Assembly (NCBI RefSeq): GCF_003387475.1
Contig: NZ_QUNO01000002.1
Location: 310,001-374,000 of the forward strand
Reading direction: 5' to 3'
Length of the DNA stretch: 64,000 bases
DNA from: Kutzneria buriramensis
Lineage (GTDB): Bacteria > Actinomycetota > Actinomycetes > Mycobacteriales > Pseudonocardiaceae
Of this stretch, positions 24,642 to 32,499 are shown piece after piece. How positions within the stretch are numbered: position 1 is the first letter of the stretch; each line of letters begins with the position of its first letter. Position numbers and translations under genes: made by a program. The notes beneath the pieces were generated by a model, which worked only from the letters and a program-made list of their open reading frames with translations, ran no database searches and was not told the origin of the DNA.

Positions 24642-27597
24642 AGCGCGAGGCGCGGATTTCGGCGGCTTCGGCGTGGAAGCCGGCGGTGTCCAGGAGGGCT
24701 TCGGCCTGCCGCCGGCAGAGGTCGGCGTCGTCGGGTTTGCCGGCGTCGGCCAGGACCTGCCCGAGTTGCCGCAACGCGCGGCCGTGCTCCTGGGGCAGCC
24801 CGAGGCCCTCGGTGGTCGCGACGGCGCGTTCGGCCAGGGCCAGCGCGGACTCGGGGGAGTTGGTCAGCTGGGCGACCCAGCTGAGCAGCCGCCACGCCCA
24901 CGCCTTGCCCGCCACGTCGTCGTGCTCGTCGAAGAACACCAGTGCCTGCTGCACCTCCGTGTGGGCGGTGTCCTTGGCGCCCATCCGCAGGTACGTCTCG
25001 GCCAGCGTCAACCGCAGGTTCGCCACCAGGTCGGGGTCGCCGAGCCGGTGCGCGTCGGTGAGGCTGGCGTGGATGTGCTCGACGGCCCCGCTCAGTTCGC
25101 CCCGCGCCTGCAGCACCCGCCCGAGCTCCAGCGCGGCCGACAGCGCCCCCATGCGATCGCCCAGGTCGGCGGCGGTTTCGCGGGCCCGCCGCAGGTACGC
25201 CTCGGCCGACGCGAACCGGCCGGCCCGCCGCTCGATCGCGCCCAGCGAGCACAGCACGTCGACCTGGCCGTGCCGGTTGCCGGCCGCCTCGAACCGCCGC
25301 ATCGCCGTCTCGTGAGCGGTTTTCGCGTCCGCCTGCCGGCCGAGCCACTCGTGCATCCACCCGATGCCGTGCCACGCGTAGCCCGCGCCGTCGGCGTCCT
25401 CCAGGTACTCGAAGACGTCCTTGGAACGGGTGAAGTCCTGCTGGGCGTCGGCGAAGGAGTGCAGCCGGCTGTGCAGCAGCCCCCGCTGCTGCACGAGGAT
25501 CGCCTCGGCCGGCGTCGCGCCGACCGCGACGTCCAGACCGAGCCGGTTGACCTGCCGCCAGTCGTCGAACCGGCCGCGCAGGTCGCAGAACGCGGCGGTG
25601 GCGATGGCCAGCCGCGTCGTCTGCTCGGCAAGTCCCAGCGCGGCGGCCTGCTCGAGCACGGCCCGCAGCGACAGCCACTCGGCGTCGAACCAGCCGGTGG
25701 GGTCGCCCAGCAGCCGGTCGGCGAGCACCCCGCCGTCGCCGCGACCCAGCCGCGGACCCCGCTGCGCCAGCCGGTGATCCGCGGCTTCGGCCAGCGCGAG
25801 CCACTGATCCACCAGCGCCGTCAGCGGCGCGTCGTCGACGCCGCCGAGGTCGCGGCCGAACACCCGCAGCAGGTCGTGCAGCCGGTACCGGGTCTGCCCG
25901 AGCGCGTCCCAGCCGACGGTGTCCACCAGCCGCGCGTCGACCAGCGCCTCCACGTGGTCCTCGGCGGTGTCGGGGTCGACGCCGAGCAGCGGCGCCGCCG
26001 TCCACGCCGGGAAGTCGGCGACGTCGAGCCGCGCCAGCAGCCGGAACGCCCGCTGCTGCGGCTCCGACAGCTCCTGGTAGCTCAGCGTCAGGCTGGCCCG
26101 GACGTCCAGGTCCCCGAACCGCAGCTCGTCGAGCCGCCGGCGCTCGTCGGACAGCCGCGCCACCAGCTGTGACAGCCGCCAGTGCGGCCGCGCGACCAGC
26201 CGCGCGGCGGCCACTCGCAGCGCCAGCGGCAGCCGTCCGCAATACGCCGCGAGCTGCTCGGCCGCCTCCGGCTCGGCCGCCACCCGGGCCTCGCCCAACG
26301 CGTCGGTGAGTACCCCCACGGCGTCGTCGGTGGACAGCACCTCCAACGGCATGACCTGCGCCAATTCCAGGCCCGCCAGGACGGATCGGCTCGTCACGAG
26401 CGCCGCGGACGTCGTCGTGCCCGGCAGCAGTGGCCGCACCTGGGCCTCGCCGGCGGCGTTGTCCAGCACGACCAGGATCCGCCGGTCCGCCAGCCGATCC
26501 CGGTACAGCGCGATCCGCTGGTCCAGCGCCGCCGGGATCGCGCTGCCGGGCGTGCCGAGGCCGCGCAGCAGCCGGTCCAGCGCCTCCGACGGCTCCACCG
26601 GACGCCCCTGCGCCCGCAGGTCCAGGTACAGCTGGCCATCCGGATATCCGCTGCGCACCAGGTGCGCCACGTGCACGGCGAGGCTCGTCTTCCCGACGCC
26701 GCCAGGGCCGGTGATCATCCACACTCGACGCGGGTCACGCTCGGCGCGCAGGCTGTGCGTCAGTCGGACGACCTCCTCCGTCCGCCCGGCCAGGTTCGCG
26801 ACGGCCGGCGGCAGGTCGCAGCGCGGCGCCCACGCCGACTCGGTCCGCTGCGGCACGCCGACCGGCTCGGTCGAGCCGCCCAGCACGGCCTGGTGCAGCG
26901 CCCGCAGCTCGGCGTTCGGGTCGACGCCCAGTTCCTCGGCGAGCACCTCACGGCAGCGGCGGTAGGCGTCCAGAGCCTGCGCCTGCTGCCCGCTGCGGTG
27001 CAGGGCGAGGATCAGCTGCGCCCAGAACCGTTCCCGCAACGGTTGCAGGAGCACCAGCTCGCGAAGTTCGTCGACGATCGTGTCGTGCCGGCCGAGCTTC
27101 AGCTCGACCTCGTTACGCCGCTCCACCGCGTCCCACCGGCGCTCGTCCAGCCGCAGCGACTCGGTGGGATGGCCGGTGAACGCCGGGCCGCGCCACAGCG
27201 CCAGCGCCTCGGTGAGCAGCCGCGACTCCTCGGCCGCGTCCTCCCGCCGCTCGGCCTGCCGCGCCTGCGCCCGCAACCGCTCGAACCGGTTCAGGTCCAG
27301 CGCGTCCGTTTCGATCCGAACGGAGTAGCCGCCGGGCACAGTCTGCACCAACGTGCTGTCGCCCAACGCATTGCGCAGCCGCATGACGTGCGTCTGGAGG
27401 GTCGCTCGCGCGCCTTCGGGCGGCCCTTCGCCCCACAGCCGGTCGATGAGGTCGTCGGCGGAGACGGGTTCGTTGGCACGCAACAGCAACACTGCCAGCA
27501 GCGTCTGCTGTTTGGCTGAGCGCAACTGCACCGTTCGGCCGTCGGCGCGCACCGTCAAGGGTCCGAGCACGCCGAACTCCCAGCCGCTGTTGGACAT
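24640..27597 (-). CDS. AfsR/SARP-type regulator with NB-ARC ATPase and TPR repeats
   Basis: 985 residues. An OmpR-like winged helix (about 5-97; LRSAKQQTLLAVLLLRANEP, ATLQTHVMRLRNALG) is followed by the BTAD domain (about 98-245), an NB-ARC/STAND ATPase with Walker A GPGGVGKTS near 290 and RILVVLDNAAG near 370, and C-terminal TPRs (from about 650). AfsR-type proteins activate secondary-metabolite or developmental genes through tandem heptamer sites. It is divergent from the small-secreted-protein operon at 27868, 270 bp away, so it is the first candidate for controlling it. GGGGGTC precedes the ATG. Confidence 0.92.
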   Translation of the reverse strand: MSNSGWEFGVLGPLTVRADGRTVQLRSAKQQTLLAVLLLRANEPVSADDLIDRLWGEGPPEGARATLQTHVMRLRNALGDSTLVQTVPGGYSVRIETDALDLNRFERLRAQARQAERREDAAEESRLLTEALALWRGPAFTGHPTESLRLDERRWDAVERRNEVELKLGRHDTIVDELRELVLLQPLRERFWAQLILALHRSGQQAQALDAYRRCREVLAEELGVDPNAELRALHQAVLGGSTEPVGVPQRTESAWAPRCDLPPAVANLAGRTEEVVRLTHSLRAERDPRRVWMITGPGGVGKTSLAVHVAHLVRSGYPDGQLYLDLRAQGRPVEPSEALDRLLRGLGTPGSAIPAALDQRIALYRDRLADRRILVVLDNAAGEAQVRPLLPGTTTSAALVTSRSVLAGLELAQVMPLEVLSTDDAVGVLTDALGEARVAAEPEAAEQLAAYCGRLPLALRVAAARLVARPHWRLSQLVARLSDERRRLDELRFGDLDVRASLTLSYQELSEPQQRAFRLLARLDVADFPAWTAAPLLGVDPDTAEDHVEALVDARLVDTVGWDALGQTRYRLHDLLRVFGRDLGGVDDAPLTALVDQWLALAEAADHRLAQRGPRLGRGDGGVLADRLLGDPTGWFDAEWLSLRAVLEQAAALGLAEQTTRLAIATAAFCDLRGRFDDWRQVNRLGLDVAVGATPAEAILVQQRGLLHSRLHSFADAQQDFTRSKDVFEYLEDADGAGYAWHGIGWMHEWLGRQADAKTAHETAMRRFEAAGNRHGQVDVLCSLGAIERRAGRFASAEAYLRRARETAADLGDRMGALSAALELGRVLQARGELSGAVEHIHASLTDAHRLGDPDLVANLRLTLAETYLRMGAKDTAHTEVQQALVFFDEHDDVAGKAWAWRLLSWVAQLTNSPESALALAERAVATTEGLGLPQEHGRALRQLGQVLADAGKPDDADLCRRQAEALLDTAGFHAEAAEIRASR

Positions 27598-27736
27598 GAC
27601 CCCCGCTGCACGAGATGAGAAGGACGATTCGGATATCGCGACTGTACCTCGACATGTCAGGAAAAAGTCAGCGCTCCGTGCGACGCCCCGTGACCTGCGG
27701 TTTCGCTGTCCGAGACGGCGAAGTCACGCCTGCGTG

Positions 27737-27755
27737 ACCGTGACCGGGTCACGGT
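27737..27755. promoter_or_regulatory. Inverted repeat in the AfsR-like / secreted-array divergent region
   Basis: ACCGTGACCGGGTCACGGT has 8-bp arms and a 3-base centre. Further GTGAC and GTCAC copies lie on both sides (27723-27727, 27734-27738, 27762-27767). It is about 110 bp before the SapA-like gene, within a 270-bp gap that has no gene. The closely repeated TCAC/GTGA words could be sites for the divergent AfsR-like protein; this is not proven. Confidence 0.45.
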
Positions 27756-27867
27756 GAGGTGGGTCACTCGAAGCGCTCCACCCTGACGCCGTCCGCCAGT
27801 GCCGAGTCAGGTTCGAGTCAGCGCCGGCCGCGAAGGTTCTCCCCGAGCACCACATGAGGGGACTGGA

Positions 27868-28269
27868 ATGAAGAAGCTGATCGCCGCGGCGGGCGTCGCC
27901 GCCGCTCTGGGTTCGATGGTCGCGCTGGCCTCGCCCGCGAACGCCGCCACCAACCCGTACACGGCCAAGGACGCCTGCGGCTCCGGCTACCACGAGCTGG
28001 ACCACCACAGCATCTCCGGCGCGGTCATCTACCTGATGTACGACGGCTCCAACAACTGCGTGGCGACGATCAAGACCGCCAACATCGGCCGCAAGACCCA
28101 CACCCAGGCGATTCTCGAGGTGAAGACCAACCCGCAGGGGTTCTACACCGACGACGACAACTACGCCTACTACGCGGCGATCGCGGAGCCGGGCGCGGGC
28201 CACTGCATCAAGTGGGGCGGCATGACCGACGACATCTGGGAGAGCCCGGTCTGGGACCACTGCGGCTGA
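27868..28269 (+). CDS. SapA-like (spore-associated protein A) secreted protein
   Basis: 133 residues with a Sec signal peptide (MKKLIAAAGVAAALGSMVAL, cut after ANA). The mature part has four Cys (DACGSGY, NNC, HCIKWGG, DHCG end) and resembles Streptomyces spore-associated protein A in the CGSGY...VIYLMYDGSNNCVATIK block. The role of SapA is not established beyond its presence in spore coats. It heads the run of small secreted genes, 34 bp before the first tandem paralogue. Confidence 0.6.
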   Translation: MKKLIAAAGVAAALGSMVALASPANAATNPYTAKDACGSGYHELDHHSISGAVIYLMYDGSNNCVATIKTANIGRKTHTQAILEVKTNPQGFYTDDDNYAYYAAIAEPGAGHCIKWGGMTDDIWESPVWDHCG

Positions 28270-28303
28270 CGCCCGTCGGGGGAGTAGAGAGGGGACAGGG
28301 GAA

Positions 28304-28762
28304 ATGAACGCGAAGCTGCGCGCGTCGGTCACCGGCGCCATCACCGTCGTCGTGGCGGCGCTGGCCGCGCTGCTGGGCACCGCCGGCACCGCGCAGGCCG
28401 AGTCCGCGCCGGGCTGCTCCGGCACCACCCAGATCGGCACGACGGCGTACGTCACCTACGGCGGGCAGACCGTCGCCTCGGTCAAACAGTTCAAGGGCTG
28501 CGGCAAGAACTGGGCGTACGTGTACGCCTGGCAGTCCTTCGTGGACAGTGGCAAGTCGTTCACCCTTCAGGCCGGCATCGGCGTGTACGGCAGCGCTTCG
28601 CAGCAGGAGCCGGACCGCTACCTGGGCATCGTGCAGGGCGGCAACCGGGTGCGCGAGCTGTGGTCGACGGGCACGGACACGCTGTCCGACTGCACCGCGG
28701 CCTACGGCGGTGTGCACGTGAGCGGCGACTTCCCCGACAATCACACTTCCGTGAGGTGCTGA
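28304..28762 (+). CDS. Tandem secreted four-Cys protein 1 (P1)
   Basis: 152 residues, with GGGGAA before the ATG. Signal peptide cut at AQA/ES, then the family frame: SAPGCSGTTQIGTTAY, SVKQFKGCGKNW, ELWSTGTDTLSDCTAAYG and a final SVRC. Four Cys at the same places as in P2-P6 suggest two disulphides. The middle stretch (SFVDSGKSFTLQAGIGVYG...) is longest here and unlike the others. I do not recognise a named family and no catalytic motif is visible. It is probably exported and released. Confidence 0.85.
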   Translation: MNAKLRASVTGAITVVVAALAALLGTAGTAQAESAPGCSGTTQIGTTAYVTYGGQTVASVKQFKGCGKNWAYVYAWQSFVDSGKSFTLQAGIGVYGSASQQEPDRYLGIVQGGNRVRELWSTGTDTLSDCTAAYGGVHVSGDFPDNHTSVRC

Positions 28763-28764
28763 CC

Positions 28765-29196
28765 ATGATGCGAAAGCTGTTGTGCGCCACGGGAGTCGCG
28801 GCGGTCGCGCTGGCGACGTTCGGGGCGGGTTCGGCGCAGGCCGAGACCGCGCCGGGATGTTCGAGCACCGTGCAGATCGGCGCCACCGCATACGGGCAGT
28901 ACCAGGGCCAGAACGCCATCTCGGTCAAGCAGTTCAAGGGCTGCGGCAAGAACTGGTCCTACGTCTTCGTGTGGCAGAGCTTCCGGGACAAGCACATCCA
29001 GTACTCGCTGAGCGCCTTCGTCAACGCTCAGTACGACGACGCCGAACTGGTCCAGGGCGAGGTGGACAAGTCCGGCAGCCCGGTCGAACTGTGGTCCACG
29101 GGCACCGACACGCTGACGGTGTGCACGCAGGCCGCCGGAATGATGGCCTTCGGCAACGAGAACGTCGTCCAGGCCCAGACGGGGTGGCGGTGCTGA
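28765..29196 (+). CDS. Tandem secreted four-Cys protein 2 (P2)
   Basis: 143 residues from ATG at 28765 (a second ATG is at 28768), 2 bp after P1's stop, with GAGGTG upstream. Signal peptide ends AQA/ET. Frame: TAPGCSSTVQIGATAY, SVKQFKGCGKNWSYVFVWQS, SPVELWSTGTDTLTVCTQ, ending TGWRC. It shares the VDKSGSPVE segment only with P3, which suggests exchange or recent copying between those two. Function unknown. Confidence 0.85.
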   Translation: MMRKLLCATGVAAVALATFGAGSAQAETAPGCSSTVQIGATAYGQYQGQNAISVKQFKGCGKNWSYVFVWQSFRDKHIQYSLSAFVNAQYDDAELVQGEVDKSGSPVELWSTGTDTLTVCTQAAGMMAFGNENVVQAQTGWRC

Positions 29197-29621
29197 TGAG
29201 GTTCGCGCTGGCTGCCGCGGCGTCGCTGGCGTTGGTGGCGGGTGGTCTCGGGGCCGGTGTGGCGCAGGCGGAGTCCGCGCCCGGCTGCTCGAGCACCGTC
29301 CAGATCGGGTCCACCGCCTATGGCTCTTACCAGGGGCAGGACGCCATCTCGGTGAAGCAGTTCAAGGGTTGTGGGCAGAACTGGTCGTACATCTACGTGT
29401 GGCAGAGCTTCCGCGACCGGCACATCTCCTACCGTGCGCACGCCTCCGTCTACGTGCAGTTCGACGGCGGCATGTCGTGGGGTGACGTGGACAAGTCCGG
29501 CAGCCCGGTCGAGGTGTGGTCGGAAGGCACGAACACGCTCGACTCGTGCACCGCGGCATCCGGCTACATCCAGTTCGGTAGCGACAGCACCGTGTCGGCC
29601 AAGACCGGTTGGCGTTGTTGA
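29196..29621 (+). CDS. Tandem secreted four-Cys protein 3 (P3)
   Basis: 141 residues. The ATG at 29196 overlaps the P2 stop by one base (TGATG), so translation is likely coupled. The signal peptide (MRFALAAAASLALVAGGLGA, cut after AQA) is almost identical to that of P4. Frame: SAPGCSSTVQIGSTAY, KQFKGCGQNWSYIYVWQSF, TLDSCTAASG, ending TGWRC. The middle is distinct. Function unknown. Confidence 0.85.
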   Translation: MRFALAAAASLALVAGGLGAGVAQAESAPGCSSTVQIGSTAYGSYQGQDAISVKQFKGCGQNWSYIYVWQSFRDRHISYRAHASVYVQFDGGMSWGDVDKSGSPVEVWSEGTNTLDSCTAASGYIQFGSDSTVSAKTGWRC

Positions 29622-29632
29622 TGGGGGGAACC

Positions 29633-30061
29633 GTGAAGTTCGTTCTGGCTGCGGCGGCGTCGTTGGCGTTGGTGGCGGGTGGTCTCGGCGCCGGTGTGGC
29701 GCAGGCGGAGTCCGCGCCGGGGTGTTCCAGCACCGTCCAAATCGGATCCACGGCGTACGCGAAGTTCCAGGGGCAGGACATCGCCTCGGTGAAGCAGTTC
29801 AAGGGCTGTGGGAAGAACTGGGCGTACATCTACGTCTGGGAGAGCTTCCGGCAGCGGGGGCTGCACTGGATCCTCACCGCGGCCGTCGACGTGAACCCCG
29901 GTCCGCACGCCGTCTACAAGGGCGGCGTGGACAACCCGAACGACCCCGTCGAGTTGTGGTCCAAGGGCACCGACACCTTGTCGGACTGCACCGCGGGCTA
30001 CGGGCTGATCTCGGTCTACCAGTACGACAACTACCCGGCCTGGACGGACACGCGGTGCTGA
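29633..30061 (+). CDS. Tandem secreted four-Cys protein 4 (P4)
   Basis: 142 residues from GTG at 29633, chosen because GGGGGAA lies just before it; ATG at 29621 overlaps the P3 stop and is the alternative. The signal peptide from FVLAAAASLALVAGG is the same as in P3. Frame: SAPGCSSTVQIGSTAY, ASVKQFKGCGKNWAYIYVWE, ELWSKGTDTLSDCTAGYG, ending TDTRC. The middle (QRGLHWILTAAVDVNPGPHA) is unlike P3, so the pair differs mainly there. Confidence 0.83.
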   Translation: MKFVLAAAASLALVAGGLGAGVAQAESAPGCSSTVQIGSTAYAKFQGQDIASVKQFKGCGKNWAYIYVWESFRQRGLHWILTAAVDVNPGPHAVYKGGVDNPNDPVELWSKGTDTLSDCTAGYGLISVYQYDNYPAWTDTRC

Positions 30062-30096
30062 GTTCTGCGTGCGTGGTAGTGAGAACTAGGAGAGTT

Positions 30097-30516
30097 GTGA
30101 AGGTTTTGGGTGTCGCGGCCGTGGCGGCCGCGTTGACCGTCGCCGGTCTGGGTTCGGGGGTGGCGCAGGCGGAGTCCGCGCCGGGTTGTGCCAGCACCGT
30201 GCAGATCGGCTCGACGGCCTACATCACGTCCGGCGGCCAGACCATCGCGTCGGTGAAGCAGTTCAAGGGGTGCAACAAGAACTGGGCCTACACCTACGTG
30301 TGGGACCAGTACCGCGCCAACCACACGAACTACACCATCGACACCTACATCGACGCGGGCAGCGACCCGCTCGGGTATCAGGTGAGCGGGCGGGGCGCGC
30401 ACGAGCTGTGGTCCGACGGCACGAACACGTTGAGCGTCTGCACGCAGGCGGTCGGCGCGATCTGGACCACCAGTGGCGACTTCGTGGGCGATGCCGTTAC
30501 CGGCAAGCGCTGCTGA
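30097..30516 (+). CDS. Tandem secreted four-Cys protein 5 (P5)
   Basis: 139 residues from GTG at 30097 with AGGAGA upstream. The signal peptide (VLGVAAVAAALTVAGLGSG, cut after AQA) is nearly identical to P6. Frame: SAPGCASTVQIGSTAY, KQFKGCNKNWAYTYVWDQYR, ELWSDGTNTLSVCTQAVG, ending TGKRC. P5 and P6 also share the GSDPLGY loop, so they are the youngest pair. Function unknown. Confidence 0.85.
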   Translation: MKVLGVAAVAAALTVAGLGSGVAQAESAPGCASTVQIGSTAYITSGGQTIASVKQFKGCNKNWAYTYVWDQYRANHTNYTIDTYIDAGSDPLGYQVSGRGAHELWSDGTNTLSVCTQAVGAIWTTSGDFVGDAVTGKRC

Positions 30517-30528
30517 CAAAGGAGAGTT

Positions 30529-30945
30529 GTGAAGTTTCTGGGTGTCGCGGCCGTGGCGGCCGCGCTGACCGTTGCCGGTCTGGGTTCGGGTGTGGCGCAG
30601 GCGGAGTCGGCGCCGGGTTGTTCGAGCACGGTGCAGATCGGTTCGACGGCGTACATCACCTACGGCGGTGAGACGATCGCGTCGGTGAAGCAGTTCAAGG
30701 GGTGCAACAAGAACTGGGCCTACACGTACGTGTGGGACCAGTTCCGGTCCAAGCACTCGGACTACGTGATCGCCAGCTACATCGACGGCGGTAGCGACCC
30801 GCTCGGATACACCGTCAGCGCCAAGGGCGCGCGGGAGAACTGGTCCTACGGCACCAACACGCTGAGCATCTGCACCCGGGCCGACGGCTGGGTGTGGAGC
30901 CAGGACACGGACTACGGCGCGGCGCAGACCGGCCAGCGCTGCTGA
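30529..30945 (+). CDS. Tandem secreted four-Cys protein 6 (P6)
   Basis: 138 residues from GTG at 30529 with AAAGGAGAG upstream, 12 bp after the P5 stop. The signal peptide and first half are almost the same as P5. Frame: SAPGCSSTVQIGSTAY, KQFKGCNKNWAYTYVWDQFR, NWSYGTNTLSICTRADG (ENW replaces the ELW of the others), ending TGQRC. It is the last gene of the array, closed by a perfect 15-bp hairpin terminator. Confidence 0.85.
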   Translation: MKFLGVAAVAAALTVAGLGSGVAQAESAPGCSSTVQIGSTAYITYGGETIASVKQFKGCNKNWAYTYVWDQFRSKHSDYVIASYIDGGSDPLGYTVSAKGARENWSYGTNTLSICTRADGWVWSQDTDYGAAQTGQRC

Positions 30946-30956
30946 CGGAGTCGACG

Positions 30957-30989
30957 AAGAACCCCCGGACCGAAGGTCCGGGGGTTCTT
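30957..30989. terminator. Bidirectional hairpin terminator after the secreted array
   Basis: AAGAACCCCCGGACC and its exact complement form a 15-bp stem with a GAA loop, followed by TTCTTGT on the + strand and A/T-rich on the other. It sits exactly between the convergent P6 and CGNR genes and can end both transcripts. Confidence 0.9.
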
Positions 30990-30990
30990 G

Positions 30991-31515
30991 TCATGCCTGG
31001 GCGTGGCGTTCGCGGTGGCGGGCCTGCCGGGCGCGGTTGGCGCACGTCCTGGTGTCGCAGAACTTCCGGCGGTCGTCGCCGTGCGCGAAGAACAGCACGC
31101 AGTCGTGGTTGGCGCAGCCGCGCAGGTTGTTGCCGGCGACGACCTCGATCGCGGAGCGGGCGATGACGGCCAGGGCGCCGCCGGTCCAGGCGACTCCCGG
31201 TCCGTCCGAAGTGGACGTCAGAACGGCTTCGCAGTCCCGCGCCGCGCTGTTGATGGTGTCTACGGCCGGCGGAGACGCGGGGCTGGCGTCGACCGCGGAA
31301 CGGAAGATCTCGCGGACGGCGTCGCGGAGGGTGCGCAGGGCTTCGCCCGGCACGGGGTCGAGGTCGGGGTGCAGGTCCAGCCAGGCGGTGACGGCGTCGT
31401 CGTCGGCGAGCAGGTCGACGTCCCGGCCCCGCAGGCGGATGGCGGTATTGGCCAGGTCGACCGCCAGGGGCTCGCCGAGCAGCGGAAAAGTCGTCACGAA
31501 CTGATAGTAACGCAT
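30991..31515 (-). CDS. CGNR zinc-finger (ABATE) regulator
   Basis: 174 residues. An N-terminal ABATE-like region (GEPLAVDLANTAIRLRGRDV) is followed by a C-terminal zinc finger, CANHDC then FCDTRTCANRARQARHRER, which matches CGNR proteins with CANR in place of CGNR. They are predicted stress-related DNA-binding regulators. Its start codon lies inside the first of two 19-bp operators shared with the divergent hydrolase gene, so it probably represses itself and that gene. Confidence 0.88.
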   Translation of the reverse strand: MRYYQFVTTFPLLGEPLAVDLANTAIRLRGRDVDLLADDDAVTAWLDLHPDLDPVPGEALRTLRDAVREIFRSAVDASPASPPAVDTINSAARDCEAVLTSTSDGPGVAWTGGALAVIARSAIEVVAGNNLRGCANHDCVLFFAHGDDRRKFCDTRTCANRARQARHRERHAQA

Positions 31516-31563
31516 CCGGCGTTACGTGTGCTACGGTCTGTCGAGTAACGTACTGGGCGTTAC
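31507..31563. promoter_or_regulatory. Twin operators between the CGNR and hydrolase genes
   Basis: GTAACGCATCCGGCGTTAC (31507-31525) is a perfect 7-5-7 inverted repeat. GTAACGTACTGGGCGTTAC (31545-31563) is the same with one arm mismatch. They are 38 bp apart. The first covers the CGNR start codon; the second lies just before the hydrolase ribosome site. Confidence 0.8.
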
Positions 31564-31581
31564 TTTGAGGAGGCTGGGATC

Positions 31582-32439
31582 GTGATCCGGTACCGCAGGG
31601 TGACGGTGGACGGGGTGTCGGTGTTCTACCGGGAGGCGGGCGACCCGTCGAAGCCGACGTTGTTGCTGCTGCACGGCTTTCCCACGTCGTCGGTGATGTT
31701 CCGGGACCTGATCCCGCTGCTGGCCGACGACTTCCACCTGGTCGCGCCCGATCTGCCGGGGTTCGGTCGCAGCGACATGCCGTCGGTGGGGGAGTTCACG
31801 TACACCTTCGACCGGCTCGCCGAAGTTGTGGATGCGTTCGTGGCGCGGCTGGAACTTGGCACGTTCGGGATCTACGTGCAGGACTACGGGTCGCCGGTGG
31901 GGTTCCGGCTGGCGCTCAAGCGGCCGGACCAGGTGCGGGCGATCGTGACGCAGAACGGGAACGCCTACGAGGAGGGCCTGGTGCCGGAGTTCTGGGCGCC
32001 GGTGCGGGCGTTCTGGGCGGACTGGAATCCGGAGACGGAGGCGGGGGCCGCGGCGGCGCTGGAGCCCGAGGCGATTCGCTGGCAGTACCTGCACGGTGAG
32101 GTGGACCCCGAGTTGGTCAGCCCCGATGCGATCGCCTTGGACAACGCGCTGCTGGCGCGGCCGGGGGCGCGGGAGGTGCAGCTTCGGTTGTTCCACGACT
32201 ACCGGACGAATCCGCCGATGTACCCGGAGTGGCAGGCGTTTCTCCGTGAGCGGCAGCCAGGGGTGTTGGCGGTATGGGGCGGGAACGACCAGATCTTCGG
32301 GGCCGACGGTGCTCGTGCCTTCGCCAAGGACGTGCCGGACGTGGAGATCCACATCCTGGACGCGGGCCACTTCGCGCTGGAAACGCAGGCGGAAGTGGTG
32401 GCGGAGTTGATCCGGCAGTTCCTGCCGAAGCACTTGTGA
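31582..32439 (+). CDS. Alpha/beta hydrolase (epoxide hydrolase / dehalogenase-like)
   Basis: 285 residues from GTG at 31582, with GAGG upstream. It has the oxyanion loop LLLHGFPTSSVMFRDLI, nucleophile elbow VQDYGSPVGFRLAL with Asp as nucleophile (the epoxide-hydrolase/haloalkane-dehalogenase pattern rather than Ser), WGGNDQIF with the acid, and DAGHFALE with the His. It opens epoxides or removes halogens in related enzymes; the substrate here is unknown. The divergent CGNR regulator and operator pair suggest induction by its substrate. Confidence 0.85.
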   Translation: MIRYRRVTVDGVSVFYREAGDPSKPTLLLLHGFPTSSVMFRDLIPLLADDFHLVAPDLPGFGRSDMPSVGEFTYTFDRLAEVVDAFVARLELGTFGIYVQDYGSPVGFRLALKRPDQVRAIVTQNGNAYEEGLVPEFWAPVRAFWADWNPETEAGAAAALEPEAIRWQYLHGEVDPELVSPDAIALDNALLARPGAREVQLRLFHDYRTNPPMYPEWQAFLRERQPGVLAVWGGNDQIFGADGARAFAKDVPDVEIHILDAGHFALETQAEVVAELIRQFLPKHL

Positions 32440-32462
32440 GCCGGACGGTCGTATCAGATTCA

Positions 32463-32491
32463 CCTGGCCCCGCAGCGGGCGCGGGGCCAGG
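32463..32491. terminator. Strong hairpin before the aminotransferase start
   Basis: CCTGGCCCCGC and its exact complement form an 11-bp GC-rich stem with a 7-base loop. It starts 24 bp after the hydrolase stop and ends just before the GAGG ribosome site of the next gene. It may end the hydrolase transcript, or fold in the leader of the aminotransferase mRNA. No T-run follows. Confidence 0.6.
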
Positions 32492-32499
32492 ATCGAGGC

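Noticed and set aside
23557-26722. Open frames of 850-950 codons overlapping the AfsR-like gene on both strands
   Set aside because: Low-complexity Arg/Ala/Gly composition with no motif; the 985-residue frame has complete SARP, BTAD, NB-ARC and TPR signatures.
28304-30945. Lanthipeptide or other RiPP precursors
   Set aside because: The proteins have Sec signal peptides and mature lengths over 100 residues, without leader-core layout, and no modification enzyme is next to them.
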